A DNA stretch of 64,000 nucleotides, from the NCBI RefSeq assembly GCF_001583695.1, contig NZ_LOBC01000028.1, positions 248,001 through 312,000 of the forward strand, in the 5' to 3' direction. Shown in pieces: positions 16,642 to 24,700 of this stretch. Position 1 is the stretch's first letter; each line of letters opens with the position of its first letter. This DNA comes from Bacillus wiedmannii. Lineage in GTDB: Bacteria > Bacillota > Bacilli > Bacillales > Bacillaceae_G. The translations under genes and the position numbers were made by a program. The notes beneath the pieces were generated by a model, which worked only from the letters and a program-made list of their open reading frames with translations, ran no database searches and was not told where the DNA came from.

Positions 16642-17658
16642 CTATCGAATCCAACGAATAATTTTTTCGTCAAACTCTACCCAGCCTTTATCTGTAATAT
16701 AAATCCAGTTGTTATCTCTAAACTCAATTACCCATTGGCCTACACTTACTCGATCGCGTATACCACTGTTGTAATTTGCGTGATGGTAACATTCTAGCCC
16801 ATCCCATTCATTCCAAATGACACCTTTACTTCTACCATCTTTTTCAATACGCATTACTGTTTCAGGAACCCAGTTATCATTGGCAATTTTAAACCAAAAT
16901 CTTTTCCCATCCCATGCAGTCTCTAAATACACATGCCCACTGCCAAGAGGAATCTTTCCTACTACTTCCGCAAGTTCATTTGGTTCTTTATACACCCAAG
17001 ATTGTCGTTCTATACATTGTAACCAACCTAAGTTATTAGTTAACCAATCAGAAGGTAGCGTCACGTTTTTACGCGTATCTACATCAGTAGGATCAACTCC
17101 TCCGACAAAATCTACATACTGTTTAACAATTTCAGCATAGAAGAAATTTCCACCATTTTTATATTTATAGCCACCATTGTATGCCACAGCGATAGGATGA
17201 CTATATCGAATCATTGCGCCAGTGCTATTTCCAAGAGATGGCGCAACAACAGTTTTAGAATACTGTTCTGCCACCTGCAGTGAATGCTGTTTATTGTTAG
17301 AGGCTAACCAACGGATGTAAAAACGCCCAAAATTATATGCTTGAACAATTGCACTTAAATCTGTAATACCATATTTTTTTGCATCTGCAAAAGCTCCTAT
17401 TAAGTGCATTACCCCGTAATGAATTGACTCCTTAGGATTGTCAATTGAATTCATCGGTCTCCCTTGAGATTCACTTGACTGCATAATATCGGGCGTCTGT
17501 TCAGCATTACCATCACTTTCCACCATAATAATTCCTAATACATAAGGTACTAACTCAGGTACCCCTTGTGCATTACATTCATTTTCTACCATTGTCTGCC
17601 ATCGGAGGACCCGTTGCGGCAAATTCTTTGTCTTAACTGACGCAGCTAACATACCCAT
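16642..17658 (-). CDS. Endolysin: lysozyme-like domain plus Trp-rich wall-binding domain
   Basis: A 338-residue lysin. Residues 1-185 resemble the CwlT/lysozyme-like muramidase fold: VLGIIMVESDGN with the likely catalytic Glu, PDIMQSSESQG, SIHYGVMHL and AVAYNGGYKYKNG. Residues 200-338 are the Trp-rich domain also found in the GH25 lysin. The catalytic half is a paralogue of the frameshifted lysin at 13940-15057, which carries SLH-like repeats instead. ATG 17658 has AAGGAG ten bases upstream. It ends in its own terminator and is first in the lysin series, just after the ArpU-like regulator. Confidence 0.85.
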   Translation of the reverse strand: MGMLAASVKTKNLPQRVLRWQTMVENECNAQGVPELVPYVLGIIMVESDGNAEQTPDIMQSSESQGRPMNSIDNPKESIHYGVMHLIGAFADAKKYGITDLSAIVQAYNFGRFYIRWLASNNKQHSLQVAEQYSKTVVAPSLGNSTGAMIRYSHPIAVAYNGGYKYKNGGNFFYAEIVKQYVDFVGGVDPTDVDTRKNVTLPSDWLTNNLGWLQCIERQSWVYKEPNELAEVVGKIPLGSGHVYLETAWDGKRFWFKIANDNWVPETVMRIEKDGRSKGVIWNEWDGLECYHHANYNSGIRDRVSVGQWVIEFRDNNWIYITDKGWVEFDEKIIRWIR

Positions 17659-17783
17659 TACTAAACATCTCCTTATTTCCCTATTATTTTTGGACCAAAC
17701 ACTACTATTTTACTAAGTACTTTTAACTTCTAAATACCTATTAACCTATTGAATTACTCCATAGTACTTAGCTTCTTTCACAA

Positions 17784-17815
17784 CAAAAAGAGCAACCATA
17801 AAATAGTTGCTCTTT
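17784..17815 (-). terminator. Terminator of the ArpU-like gene
   Basis: AAGAGCAAC and GTTGCTCTT pair perfectly; on the minus strand TTTTTG follows. Confidence 0.8.
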
Positions 17816-17895
17816 CGTCGAAATCTTATATTACTACTATAAATCACTTTTTCAATACTTTCTGTACACCGCATGTAGCCTACAAAAAGGTAACA

Positions 17896-18282
17896 TTAAA
17901 ACCCATCTAAAAACTTAACAATCTTTCTTATTTCAGCGTGTTTTCGTCGGATATAGCCTGTACTATAATGCAAGTCAAACGCTATTTGTTCTAAGGTCAT
18001 TCCATCAACATACTTCATTTTGAGTATTTGATGATCTAGTCCTGTAAACTTATTAATTAAAATCTTTAAATTGAACACTTCATTCATCTTATGTCCTAAT
18101 TCATATCCAATAGCTTCAATCCGGTCTTCTACTTTAGCCCCTTCCGATTCAGCGGTTAATCGTACATGTTGCAAGTCACCACTAGTCCAGCGCTTTAATT
18201 CCGCTTTTGATTTGTCTAAGTTATATTCTAAATATGTAATTTCTTCTTCTAGTTTCTGATAATCTTTCAGCCAGTCAAACAT
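17896..18282 (-). CDS. ArpU-like phage late-gene regulator
   Basis: A 128-residue protein with an N-terminal coiled helix (KLEEEITYLEYNLDKSKAEL) and a C-terminal sigma region 4-like helix-turn-helix (YVDGMTLEQIAFDLHYSTGY, then IRRKHAEIRKI). This is the form of ArpU/autolysin-regulatory or DUF1492-type phage proteins that often sit before late genes and switch them on. Here the next genes downstream are lysins rather than a terminase, which fits a deletion of the structural module. Its 3' end is repeated at 15296-15420. Confidence 0.75.
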   Translation of the reverse strand: MFDWLKDYQKLEEEITYLEYNLDKSKAELKRWTSGDLQHVRLTAESEGAKVEDRIEAIGYELGHKMNEVFNLKILINKFTGLDHQILKMKYVDGMTLEQIAFDLHYSTGYIRRKHAEIRKIVKFLDGF

Positions 18283-18382
18283 ACAATAATCCCCCTACTT
18301 TTCTTTATTTAAATTCTGCTTTTATTGATGTAACCAAAGATAAACTAACCTTAATAATCAATTTAATCGGAAAAACGGATAT

Positions 18383-19285
18383 TTATTGTGATTTGTATTT
18401 TCTTAATAAAGCTTTTAACCTCTCACGCTCTTCTTCAATCGTTACCTCATTAATATGTCTATGTTGTTCTCCTGAGTCTTCATCTTCCTTTTGATGTAAC
18501 CATCCTGGTACCATTTCATTTCGTTTTGTGTATCCTGAACCAGATTGTTTTTTATTTTTACTAAGATCAAACTGTTCATCTAGTACAGCTACGTCATTTC
18601 GTGTTTTTACTTTTTTTGTTTCCCACTTTTTGAGAATCCCACGTACATATCTCCATTTCGGTACATTTTCATCAAGAGATCTATTTACTGCTTCAAGAAC
18701 CAATTCACTTCCCAATACTCCACAAAATTCACCAAGCTCTGCGATAGCTATTTTACTTAACGAAATACCGTTTTTCAGCAAATAGCTATAAGCTATTTTA
18801 AAATCTTCATCCATCAATCTTTGTGATAGTGATTTATCTTGATTATCATGATGATAATTTGTATTTGGTATATCCGTATTTAGTTCTTTAGTACTTTGTA
18901 TATCAGTATTTAGTAGCTTGCGGTTTTCCACCGTTAGGTTCCCAGCAACAGGATTATCAACAGGTGGGTTTTCCACTGGTGGAAAATCCTCCAATGGGAT
19001 TTCGTAAATAATAGTCTCCCACCTAACAATTTTGTTTTTTACATCTTTAATAGGAAATCTCTTAATATATCCGTACTCTTTTAATTCTTGCATTCCAGCT
19101 CTTAAGCTATTAATACCATCTTTTGCGTGCTGCGATAATTCTTCCCTATAAAACACCCAATCATCTGGAAGTGTAAGTATGTATGCTAATATCCCCTTCG
19201 CCTTCCAAGAAAGCCTTTTATCTTTTAAACCCGTATTATTAATAACGGAATAATTATTATCCTTTTTAACTCTAAAAATCCCCAT
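18383..19285 (-). CDS. Phage replication protein with DnaD-like domain
   Basis: A 300-residue protein. Residues 1-100 form a winged helix typical of phage replication initiators (GLKDKRLSWKAKGILAYIL, then GINSLRAGMQELKEYGYI). A Pro/Asn-rich linker follows, and residues 155-225 resemble a DnaD C-terminal domain (AYSYLLKNGISLSKIAIAEL, with VPKWRYVRGILKKW containing the conserved Y-x-x-x-I-L-x-x-W). Such proteins load DnaC-type helicases at the phage origin. The basic, Glu-rich tail is disordered. It lies between the cro-like gene and the ArpU-like gene, as in temperate Bacillus phages. No helicase loader gene follows. Confidence 0.8.
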   Translation of the reverse strand: MGIFRVKKDNNYSVINNTGLKDKRLSWKAKGILAYILTLPDDWVFYREELSQHAKDGINSLRAGMQELKEYGYIKRFPIKDVKNKIVRWETIIYEIPLEDFPPVENPPVDNPVAGNLTVENRKLLNTDIQSTKELNTDIPNTNYHHDNQDKSLSQRLMDEDFKIAYSYLLKNGISLSKIAIAELGEFCGVLGSELVLEAVNRSLDENVPKWRYVRGILKKWETKKVKTRNDVAVLDEQFDLSKNKKQSGSGYTKRNEMVPGWLHQKEDEDSGEQHRHINEVTIEEERERLKALLRKYKSQ

Positions 19286-19415
19286 AATATCTACCTCTCC
19301 ACTATTGTTAAGATCAAATACCTACATTCGAGATTCTGTACTCACTATCAATAACTTCCCCATGATGAAACCTACTTTTTATTCCTTTCAAACCAACACG
19401 ACATTAAAAAGAACT

Positions 19416-19607
19416 TTAAGTTCGATTTATTACTAAAAAAAGAGCATCTATACTCATATCAAAATACTTAGCAATCTTCTTAGCTGTTCCCATTGATGGA
19501 GTTCTTTCTTTTTGATCAACCATTCGAATATACCGTTCAGTCACTCCACAATAATGTGCAATTTCTTTATATAAATTCTTTTGCGGATCGTACATTTTAT
19601 TTCCCAT
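19416..19607 (-). CDS. Cro-like XRE-family regulator
   Basis: A 63-residue protein with a helix-turn-helix of the XRE/Cro type: LYKEIAHYCGVTERYIRMVD and GTAKKIAKYFDMSIDALF. It is transcribed away from the repressor gene at 19745, across the operator cluster, which is the usual Cro position. Start ATG 19607 (GTGGGAT upstream); an in-frame ATG four codons later is also possible. Confidence 0.8.
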   Translation of the reverse strand: MGNKMYDPQKNLYKEIAHYCGVTERYIRMVDQKERTPSMGTAKKIAKYFDMSIDALFLVINRT

Positions 19608-19622
19608 TATCCCACTTCCGAA

Positions 19623-19726
19623 AGAACAATTAGTTCTAAATATAGATTACAGAACTAATTGTTCTGTGTCAATGCAAAAAAGAACAATTTGTGCTAAAAT
19701 AAATTCAAAAGAGAACAATTAGTTCA
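19623..19726. promoter_or_regulatory. Lysogeny-switch operators (four 15-bp palindromes)
   Basis: Between the divergent cro-like and repressor genes are AGAACAATTAGTTCT (19623-19637), AGAACTAATTGTTCT (19651-19665), AGAACAATTTGTGCT (19681-19695) and AGAACAATTAGTTCA (19712-19726). The first two are perfect palindromes. Center-to-center distances are 28, 30 and 31 bp, close to three helical turns, as expected for cooperative repressor binding. Confidence 0.85.
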
Positions 19727-19744
19727 ATCAGAGAGGTGAACAAT

Positions 19745-20173
19745 GTGATAGGAGTTAGAATAAAATCCTTACGAAAAAAAGAAAATTTAACACAAAAACA
19801 ATTGGCTGAAAAAATTGGAGTATCCCAAAGAATGATAGGCTACTACGAATCAGAAGAAAGATTCCCTCCACATGATGTTCTAACTAAATTAGCGGATTGT
19901 TTTTCAGTTTCAGCTGACTATTTACTAGGACGAGCTGTTACGGACGAAACTAAGAAGCAATTAACGCCAAAAGATGAGAAAGACATAGCAAAAAGAATGG
20001 AAGAAATAAAAAAAGACCTTCAAGGAGAAGATGGCTTAATGTTCTCTGGTGAACCTATGAGTCAAGAAGCTGTAGAATCACTATTAGATGCAATGGAGTA
20101 TATTGTAAAACAAACGAAAGTAATCAATAAAAAATACGTGCCTAAGAAATATCGTAACCCAGACGATAACTGA
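19745..20173 (+). CDS. cI-like XRE-family phage repressor
   Basis: A 142-residue protein. Residues 1-60 are an XRE helix-turn-helix (LRKKENLTQKQLAEKIGVSQ, then RMIGYYESEERFP and SADYLLGR). The rest is charged and helical, with no LexA-type serine/lysine peptidase, so inactivation probably relies on the adjacent ImmA-like protease. GTG 19745 was preferred, since AGAGAGG lies at a proper distance; GTG 19736 overlaps that box. Operator 4 lies directly before the gene, allowing autoregulation. Confidence 0.8.
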   Translation: MIGVRIKSLRKKENLTQKQLAEKIGVSQRMIGYYESEERFPPHDVLTKLADCFSVSADYLLGRAVTDETKKQLTPKDEKDIAKRMEEIKKDLQGEDGLMFSGEPMSQEAVESLLDAMEYIVKQTKVINKKYVPKKYRNPDDN

Positions 20174-20195
20174 TGCGAGCTTAGGAGGGAATACA

Positions 20196-20624
20196 TTGAA
20201 ATTCGTCATTAGAGATCTAGTCCAACAACTTAGCAACAAATACAACACGACAAACCCCTATGAGCTTGCAGATTACTTAAAAATACATGTACTAACATGG
20301 GATTTACATGAAGAAATAAATGGTTTTTATAAATATGAAAAAAGAAATCGTTTCATTGTTATTAATACTAATTTATCTCCATCTATGCAGAGAACTGTTT
20401 GTGCTCATGAATTAGGACATGCAGTCCTACATACTCATGCAAATACACCTTTTCTGCGTAAGAATACATTCTTTTCCGTTGACAAATTAGAGATAGAAGC
20501 AAATACGTTTGCTGCGCTTTTGTTAATTGACCAAAAGACCATTCAGCCTGGTGATACAAAAGCATGTATAGCATACAAAAATAATATTCCAGTTGAACTC
20601 TTAGAATTTTATAAACCTTGCTAA
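20196..20624 (+). CDS. ImmA/IrrE-family metallopeptidase
   Basis: A 142-residue protein with the zinc-binding HELGH motif in CAHELGHAVLH (about residue 71) and a distal Glu in LEIEANTFAALLL. ICEBs1 ImmA and its phage relatives cleave the cognate ImmR/cI-type repressor to trigger induction. The gene lies 22 bp after the repressor gene in the same direction. TTG 20196 is the likely start, with GGAGGG six bases before it. The product is full length, suggesting the switch could still work. Confidence 0.85.
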   Translation: MKFVIRDLVQQLSNKYNTTNPYELADYLKIHVLTWDLHEEINGFYKYEKRNRFIVINTNLSPSMQRTVCAHELGHAVLHTHANTPFLRKNTFFSVDKLEIEANTFAALLLIDQKTIQPGDTKACIAYKNNIPVELLEFYKPC

Positions 20625-20648
20625 AGAAAAAAAGACATTTTATTTATT

Positions 20649-20694
20649 AAAAACAAGGAGAAAGCCCCCATTTGAGTGCTTTCTCCTTGTTTTT
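20649..20694 (+). terminator. Terminator of the repressor-ImmA operon
   Basis: AAAACAAGGAGAAAGC and GCTTTCTCCTTGTTTT pair perfectly, followed by T-rich sequence. It stands just before the 3' end of the tRNA gene on the other strand. Confidence 0.85.
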
Positions 20695-20699
20695 ATAAG

Positions 20700-20773
20700 T
20701 GGACCTTGTAGGACTCGAACCTACGACCGAACGGTTATAAGCCGTTTGCTCTAACCAGCTGAGCTAAAGATCC
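20700..20773 (-). tRNA. tRNA-Ile, anticodon UAU
   Basis: A 74-base cloverleaf on the minus strand: acceptor GGATCTT/AAGGTCC, D stem GCTC/GAGC, anticodon stem AACGG/CCGTT with loop CTTATAA, T stem GTAGG/CCTAC with TTCGAGT loop, discriminator A, no encoded CCA. The anticodon is TAT (20737-20739), read as AUA-specific. The body closely resembles, from memory, the Bacillus minor tRNA-Ile2 whose anticodon is CAU (lysidine-modified); here position 34 is U. It sits in the prophage block, next to the lysogeny genes and abutting a pseudogene fragment. Confidence 0.85.
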
Positions 20774-21023
20774 AGAGCATAAATTTTACTTTATAGGACG
20801 TATTCACATATACTACTTCTTTGATCTCAGGTTCCTCAACAAATTTAAGATCGTTCCCGTATAGATTAAAAATCTGGTTCTTTGCATCCTCTTTTGATAG
20901 AGTACTAGACTGATTTAAGTCTCCCTGTTGCTGTAAATCTTGAGCACTATCTCCTGAAATACTTGTAAGTACACCTTCATCAAAATTATTAAGTACTCTT
21001 AATATGTTTAAGTTAAAAACAAA
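20774..21023 (-). pseudogene. Protein fragment, perhaps metalloprotease propeptide (FTP/PepSY-like)
   Basis: An open stretch without a start encodes NNFDEGVLTSISGD, then LSKEDAKNQIFNLYG and EVVYVNTSYKVKF, before running into the tRNA gene, where it stops at 20751. The order (a strand ending in SISGD, then SKEDA plus a helix, then a strand) recalls the FTP and PepSY segments in propeptides of secreted M4 proteases; this is a weak resemblance from memory. Upstream a TGA (21024-21026) closes the frame. It looks like a gene piece truncated at both sides. Confidence 0.4.
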
Positions 21024-21410
21024 TCAAGCTATTTATAGCGTAACAAAACATTGAACTCAAGTCATTGAATTTGTATTTCTATATAATAATTGAGTTGCTT
21101 ATGATATTGAAATTAAATTATTATAGTTATGTTTCAAAAGAATTGGACAAACTAATTCTTAAACTAAATACGGTAAAAGTAGAGGCTTATTTCAATTGCC
21201 TAATAGCTTCTTTCCTAAGATCTGTTTCTATATGCTATACTGACTCTTAATTACTTGTAGAAGAAATGATAAAAATAAAGGTTTTTTTATCTATTATTTT
21301 GTTTAGTTCTCCTTCAATTAAGTATCTTTCTTTACATTATATTGACTGTTAATCATTATATTCTATATTATAAATATAATGATATAAATAATGCCAAGGA
21401 GGTTTACAAC
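21024..21410. other. AT-rich gene-poor stretch with a promoter near its end
   Basis: No ORF here has a ribosome binding site. At 21342-21347 TTGACT and at 21364-21369 TATATT (16-bp spacing) form a plausible sigma-A promoter for the small membrane protein at 21411. Confidence 0.4.
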
Positions 21411-21539
21411 ATGAAAAACATAATGGAACTCCTCAACAATCCATATATTAAATATCCATTAATTGTGATTTCAGCTATAGCTATAATAAAAACAGGTTAT
21501 GATTTAGGTTCATTTATTAAAAAATTAAAATATTTTTAA
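21411..21539 (+). CDS. Small membrane peptide (42 aa)
   Basis: ATG 21411 follows AAGGAGG eight bases upstream, one of the best ribosome binding sites in the island. The 42-residue product has a polar start (MKNIMELLNNPYIKY), a hydrophobic segment PLIVISAIAIIKTG, and a basic end FIKKLKYF. One membrane span is likely. It lies at the far end of the prophage block, next to the IS remnant, with its own promoter candidate. Small single-span peptides near phage switches can be toxins, lysis modulators or exclusion proteins, but nothing here decides. Confidence 0.6.
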   Translation: MKNIMELLNNPYIKYPLIVISAIAIIKTGYDLGSFIKKLKYF

Positions 21540-21605
21540 ATTTTAAAAATCATTTGACTTTTTTAACAATAGATCCATTGCTTTAAATGATATAGAAAAA
21601 GCACT

Positions 21606-21707
21606 ACGGATTAAGGCAAAATTAAAAATGAGCCCGGTACATACCGGACTCACTTTTATCAAGCTGCCTAATGAAATAACCGTGTCTAACTTTTAGGGGG
21701 CACTTCA
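21606..21707 (+). mobile_element. IS3-family right-end remnant
   Basis: 102 bp match the right end of the IS at 10302-11501 in the same orientation: the orfB end RIKAKLKMSPV, then a frameshift in the former QYRT region, and the terminal repeat ending GTGTCTAACTTTTAGGGGG. It keeps the ~50 bp of orfB that the other copy lacks. The 5' part is gone. Confidence 0.8.
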
Positions 21708-21711
21708 CAAA

Positions 21712-21722
21712 ATGCTCTTTTT
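21712..21722 (-). terminator. Right half of the split bidirectional terminator
   Basis: ATGCTCTTTTT is the exact partner of AAAAAGAGCAT at 10284-10294. It lies four bases outside the IS remnant and five before the DUF11 gene stop. Confidence 0.65.
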
Positions 21723-21726
21723 TGTT

Positions 21727-24700
21727 TTATTTTTTATGTTCGTGCAAATGATTACACGGAGAACATTGAAATGGAATTCTATCTAAGCAATTAAAGTTTG
21801 TTTCACAAATTTGTTCGATCGTTGGGACGAACGGTATGACCACAATATTACTTTCTATTATTTGTGTAACAGGCGGTAACACTGTACCTACTTGGTGTTC
21901 GAAGCGAATACTCGCTTGATTTATATAATTTCCTGAACCACTTGGCGCGCTCTGAACTACTACTTGGAACGAGACTGTGCGTGCTTCACCTGGATTTAAA
22001 CTTCCTATAAGAAATCCTGATATTGGGTTTACATTTGGCACTGGCGTATTATCAACCGTTACACTTCCAAGGACAAATTGAACACTACTATCTAACATAT
22101 CTTGAAAACGAATATTTTGTATTACAGTATCACCCGTATTTGTAATAACTGTCGTAAACGTAATAACATCTCCTATTGTTGCTGTTTGATGGTCTGCCGT
22201 TTTTACGACTGTCGTTGAGACATTTTGAGGAATAAACGGGATAACAACTGTATCGCTATCGCCTTCAACTACTACAGGCGGTTCATTTGGATTCACAATT
22301 GCAAGCCCACTCGCCGTAGCTGTATTTGTAACTAAGTTATTTATTTGCCCGCCTGTTATTACAACTTGGAAATTAATAATTGCCGCATCATTTGGCTGAA
22401 AATCCCCTAACGGAATACCAGTATTCGGATTGGCAAACGGAAGAGGTACATCATTTACCGTTACCGTGCCATTTATAAATAACGTATTCGGATCAATGAT
22501 ATCCGTTAAAACAATATTCGTCACAGGAACTGTACTATCATTTATAACAGCAATTCCGTAAGTGACAACATCTCCTACCATCGCTACTTCAAAATCCGCT
22601 CCTTTTGCAACAAATAAAATTGCAGTATTTACTGTTACAATAACAGTATTACTCGTGTCCATTACTGTAACCGGCGGCTCTCCTGGTACTAAAATATACT
22701 CTGCTAACGCCCCAGCAACGTTCACTACTGTACCACCATCTGGAAAACTTGTAATTGTAGCTTCATATGTTACAAGTGCCGTCTCACCGACTGGGATGTC
22801 TGGTATCGTAAATCCAGCCTGTGGATTTAACCCTGGCTGCGGAACTCCATTTATCGTTACACTATTTGGAACAAATTCAGCTTCCTGAGATAACACGTCT
22901 ATAAATTGAACATTCATCGCATCAGCAGTACCTGTATTTAATATACGAACAGTATACGTTACCGTTTCTCCTACTCCAACAATCGGATGATCTACTTCTT
23001 TCAGCATATCTAAACTGCCTCTATTTACTGGTGTGACTGTCGTATTACTTGAGTTCGTAATTGTAAACGGTGGTTCTCCTGGAATCAATTCGAAATCACC
23101 AGTTACTCTCGCTGTATTCATAATGCTACTAGAAGGTGGAACCGCGATTACATTTACTTCAAATGTAATTAATAAGCTATCCCCTACTGCAAGATCTGGT
23201 AATGAAAAGCCTACAAATGGATCTAAACCTACTTGCGGAATTCCATTTATTTGCACACTTCCAGGAACGAATTCTAAACTAGGTGACGGAACATCGATAA
23301 ACTGAACATTCGTCGCTGTTACCGTTCCCGTATTTGTAACTTGCACACTATAAGTTAACGTATCCCCTAATCGTGTTGCTTCTTTATTTACGGTTTTTAT
23401 AACATTAAATCGTCCTCTATTTACCCTTGTTATTGTCGTATTACTCGGCTCTGTTACTACAACTGGTGGCTCTCCTGGTACTAAAGTAAAGTTTCCCGTT
23501 ATATTTGCAACGTTCGTAATGGTTCCTGATGACGGGATGTTTGTAACTGTCGCTTGAAACGTCACGATAACTGTTTCTCCAACTGGTATATCTCCAACTC
23601 CAAAGCCAGTAATCGGATTTAAGTTTGGTTGCGGAGCTCCATTTATCGTTACACTACTTGGTACAAATGACGCTCCTGCTGAAATCGTATCAATAAACTG
23701 AACATCATTAGCTGTTACTGTTCCTGTATTCGTTATTTGAACTGTATACGTTAATACATCTCCACCGAGAGTAGCAGCCCTATTTACTTGTTTAATAACA
23801 TTAAATCGTCCTCTATTTACAGTTGTAAGTGTTGTATTGCTCGGTTGGTTTACTACAACTGGTGGTTCTCCTGGTACTAATATAAAGCTTCCCGTAATAT
23901 TTGCAGTATTAGCAATTGTTCCGTTTGATGGAACACTGACAACTGTTACTTGGAACGTAACTTCTACACTTTCACCTGGAGTTATATCTGGAAGCGGGAA
24001 TCCATTATTAGGATTGAATCCAGGTTGTAACACACTATCTATCGTTACACTATCTGGTACAAATGTGATCGAGGACGGTAATACATCACTATATTGAACA
24101 TTCGTCGCTACCACTGTCCCTGTATTTTGAACTACTGTTGTATATGTGATTATATCGCCTACTGCAACAATCGGCTGACTTACTGATTTTAATACATTCA
24201 GACCAGGTTCATTTATTTCTGTTAATGTCGTGTTACTTGTCGTCGTCTCTGTAATAGGTGGTTCTGTTCCACTTACAGCAAATGTAGCTGTAACGTCTAC
24301 AAAGTTAACAATCGTTCCACCTTCTGGTATGCTTGTAACCACTTCCTGATATGTGACAAGTACAAAATCATCTACAGGTATATCTGGAACTGTAAAACCT
24401 ATGAAAGGATCTAATCCTGGTGCCGGTACCCCGTTTATGCTCACACTTCCTGGTACAAATGCTACACCAGTGGAAGTAGTATCGATAAATTCAACATTCG
24501 TCGCTGCCACTGTTCCAAAGTTAAAAATCAATACATCATACGTTAATATTTCTCCTACAGTGGCTACTTCTTTATCTACTAGTTTTAATGGGAAAATCGA
24601 AGCTATATTAATTGTCGTAACGACTAAATTCGTTAATATCGTTTCCGTAATCGGTGGTTCCTGAGGATTTGGTTGTGAAGTAAACGTAACGTCTGCATCA

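Larger units (their letters stand above)
11502..21605. mobile_element. Stripped prophage segment
   Basis: A block of about 10 kb lying between IS3-type ends. It carries lysis genes (holin, XhlA, lysins), an ArpU-like regulator, a DnaD-type replication protein, a cro/cI-like switch with operators, an ImmA-like protease and a tRNA. No terminase, portal, capsid, tail or integrase gene is present, so it is defective as a phage. Outer att sites were not identified. Confidence 0.75.

Noticed and set aside
21065-21250. 61-codon plus-strand frame in the AT-rich gap
   Set aside because: No ribosome binding site and low-complexity composition.
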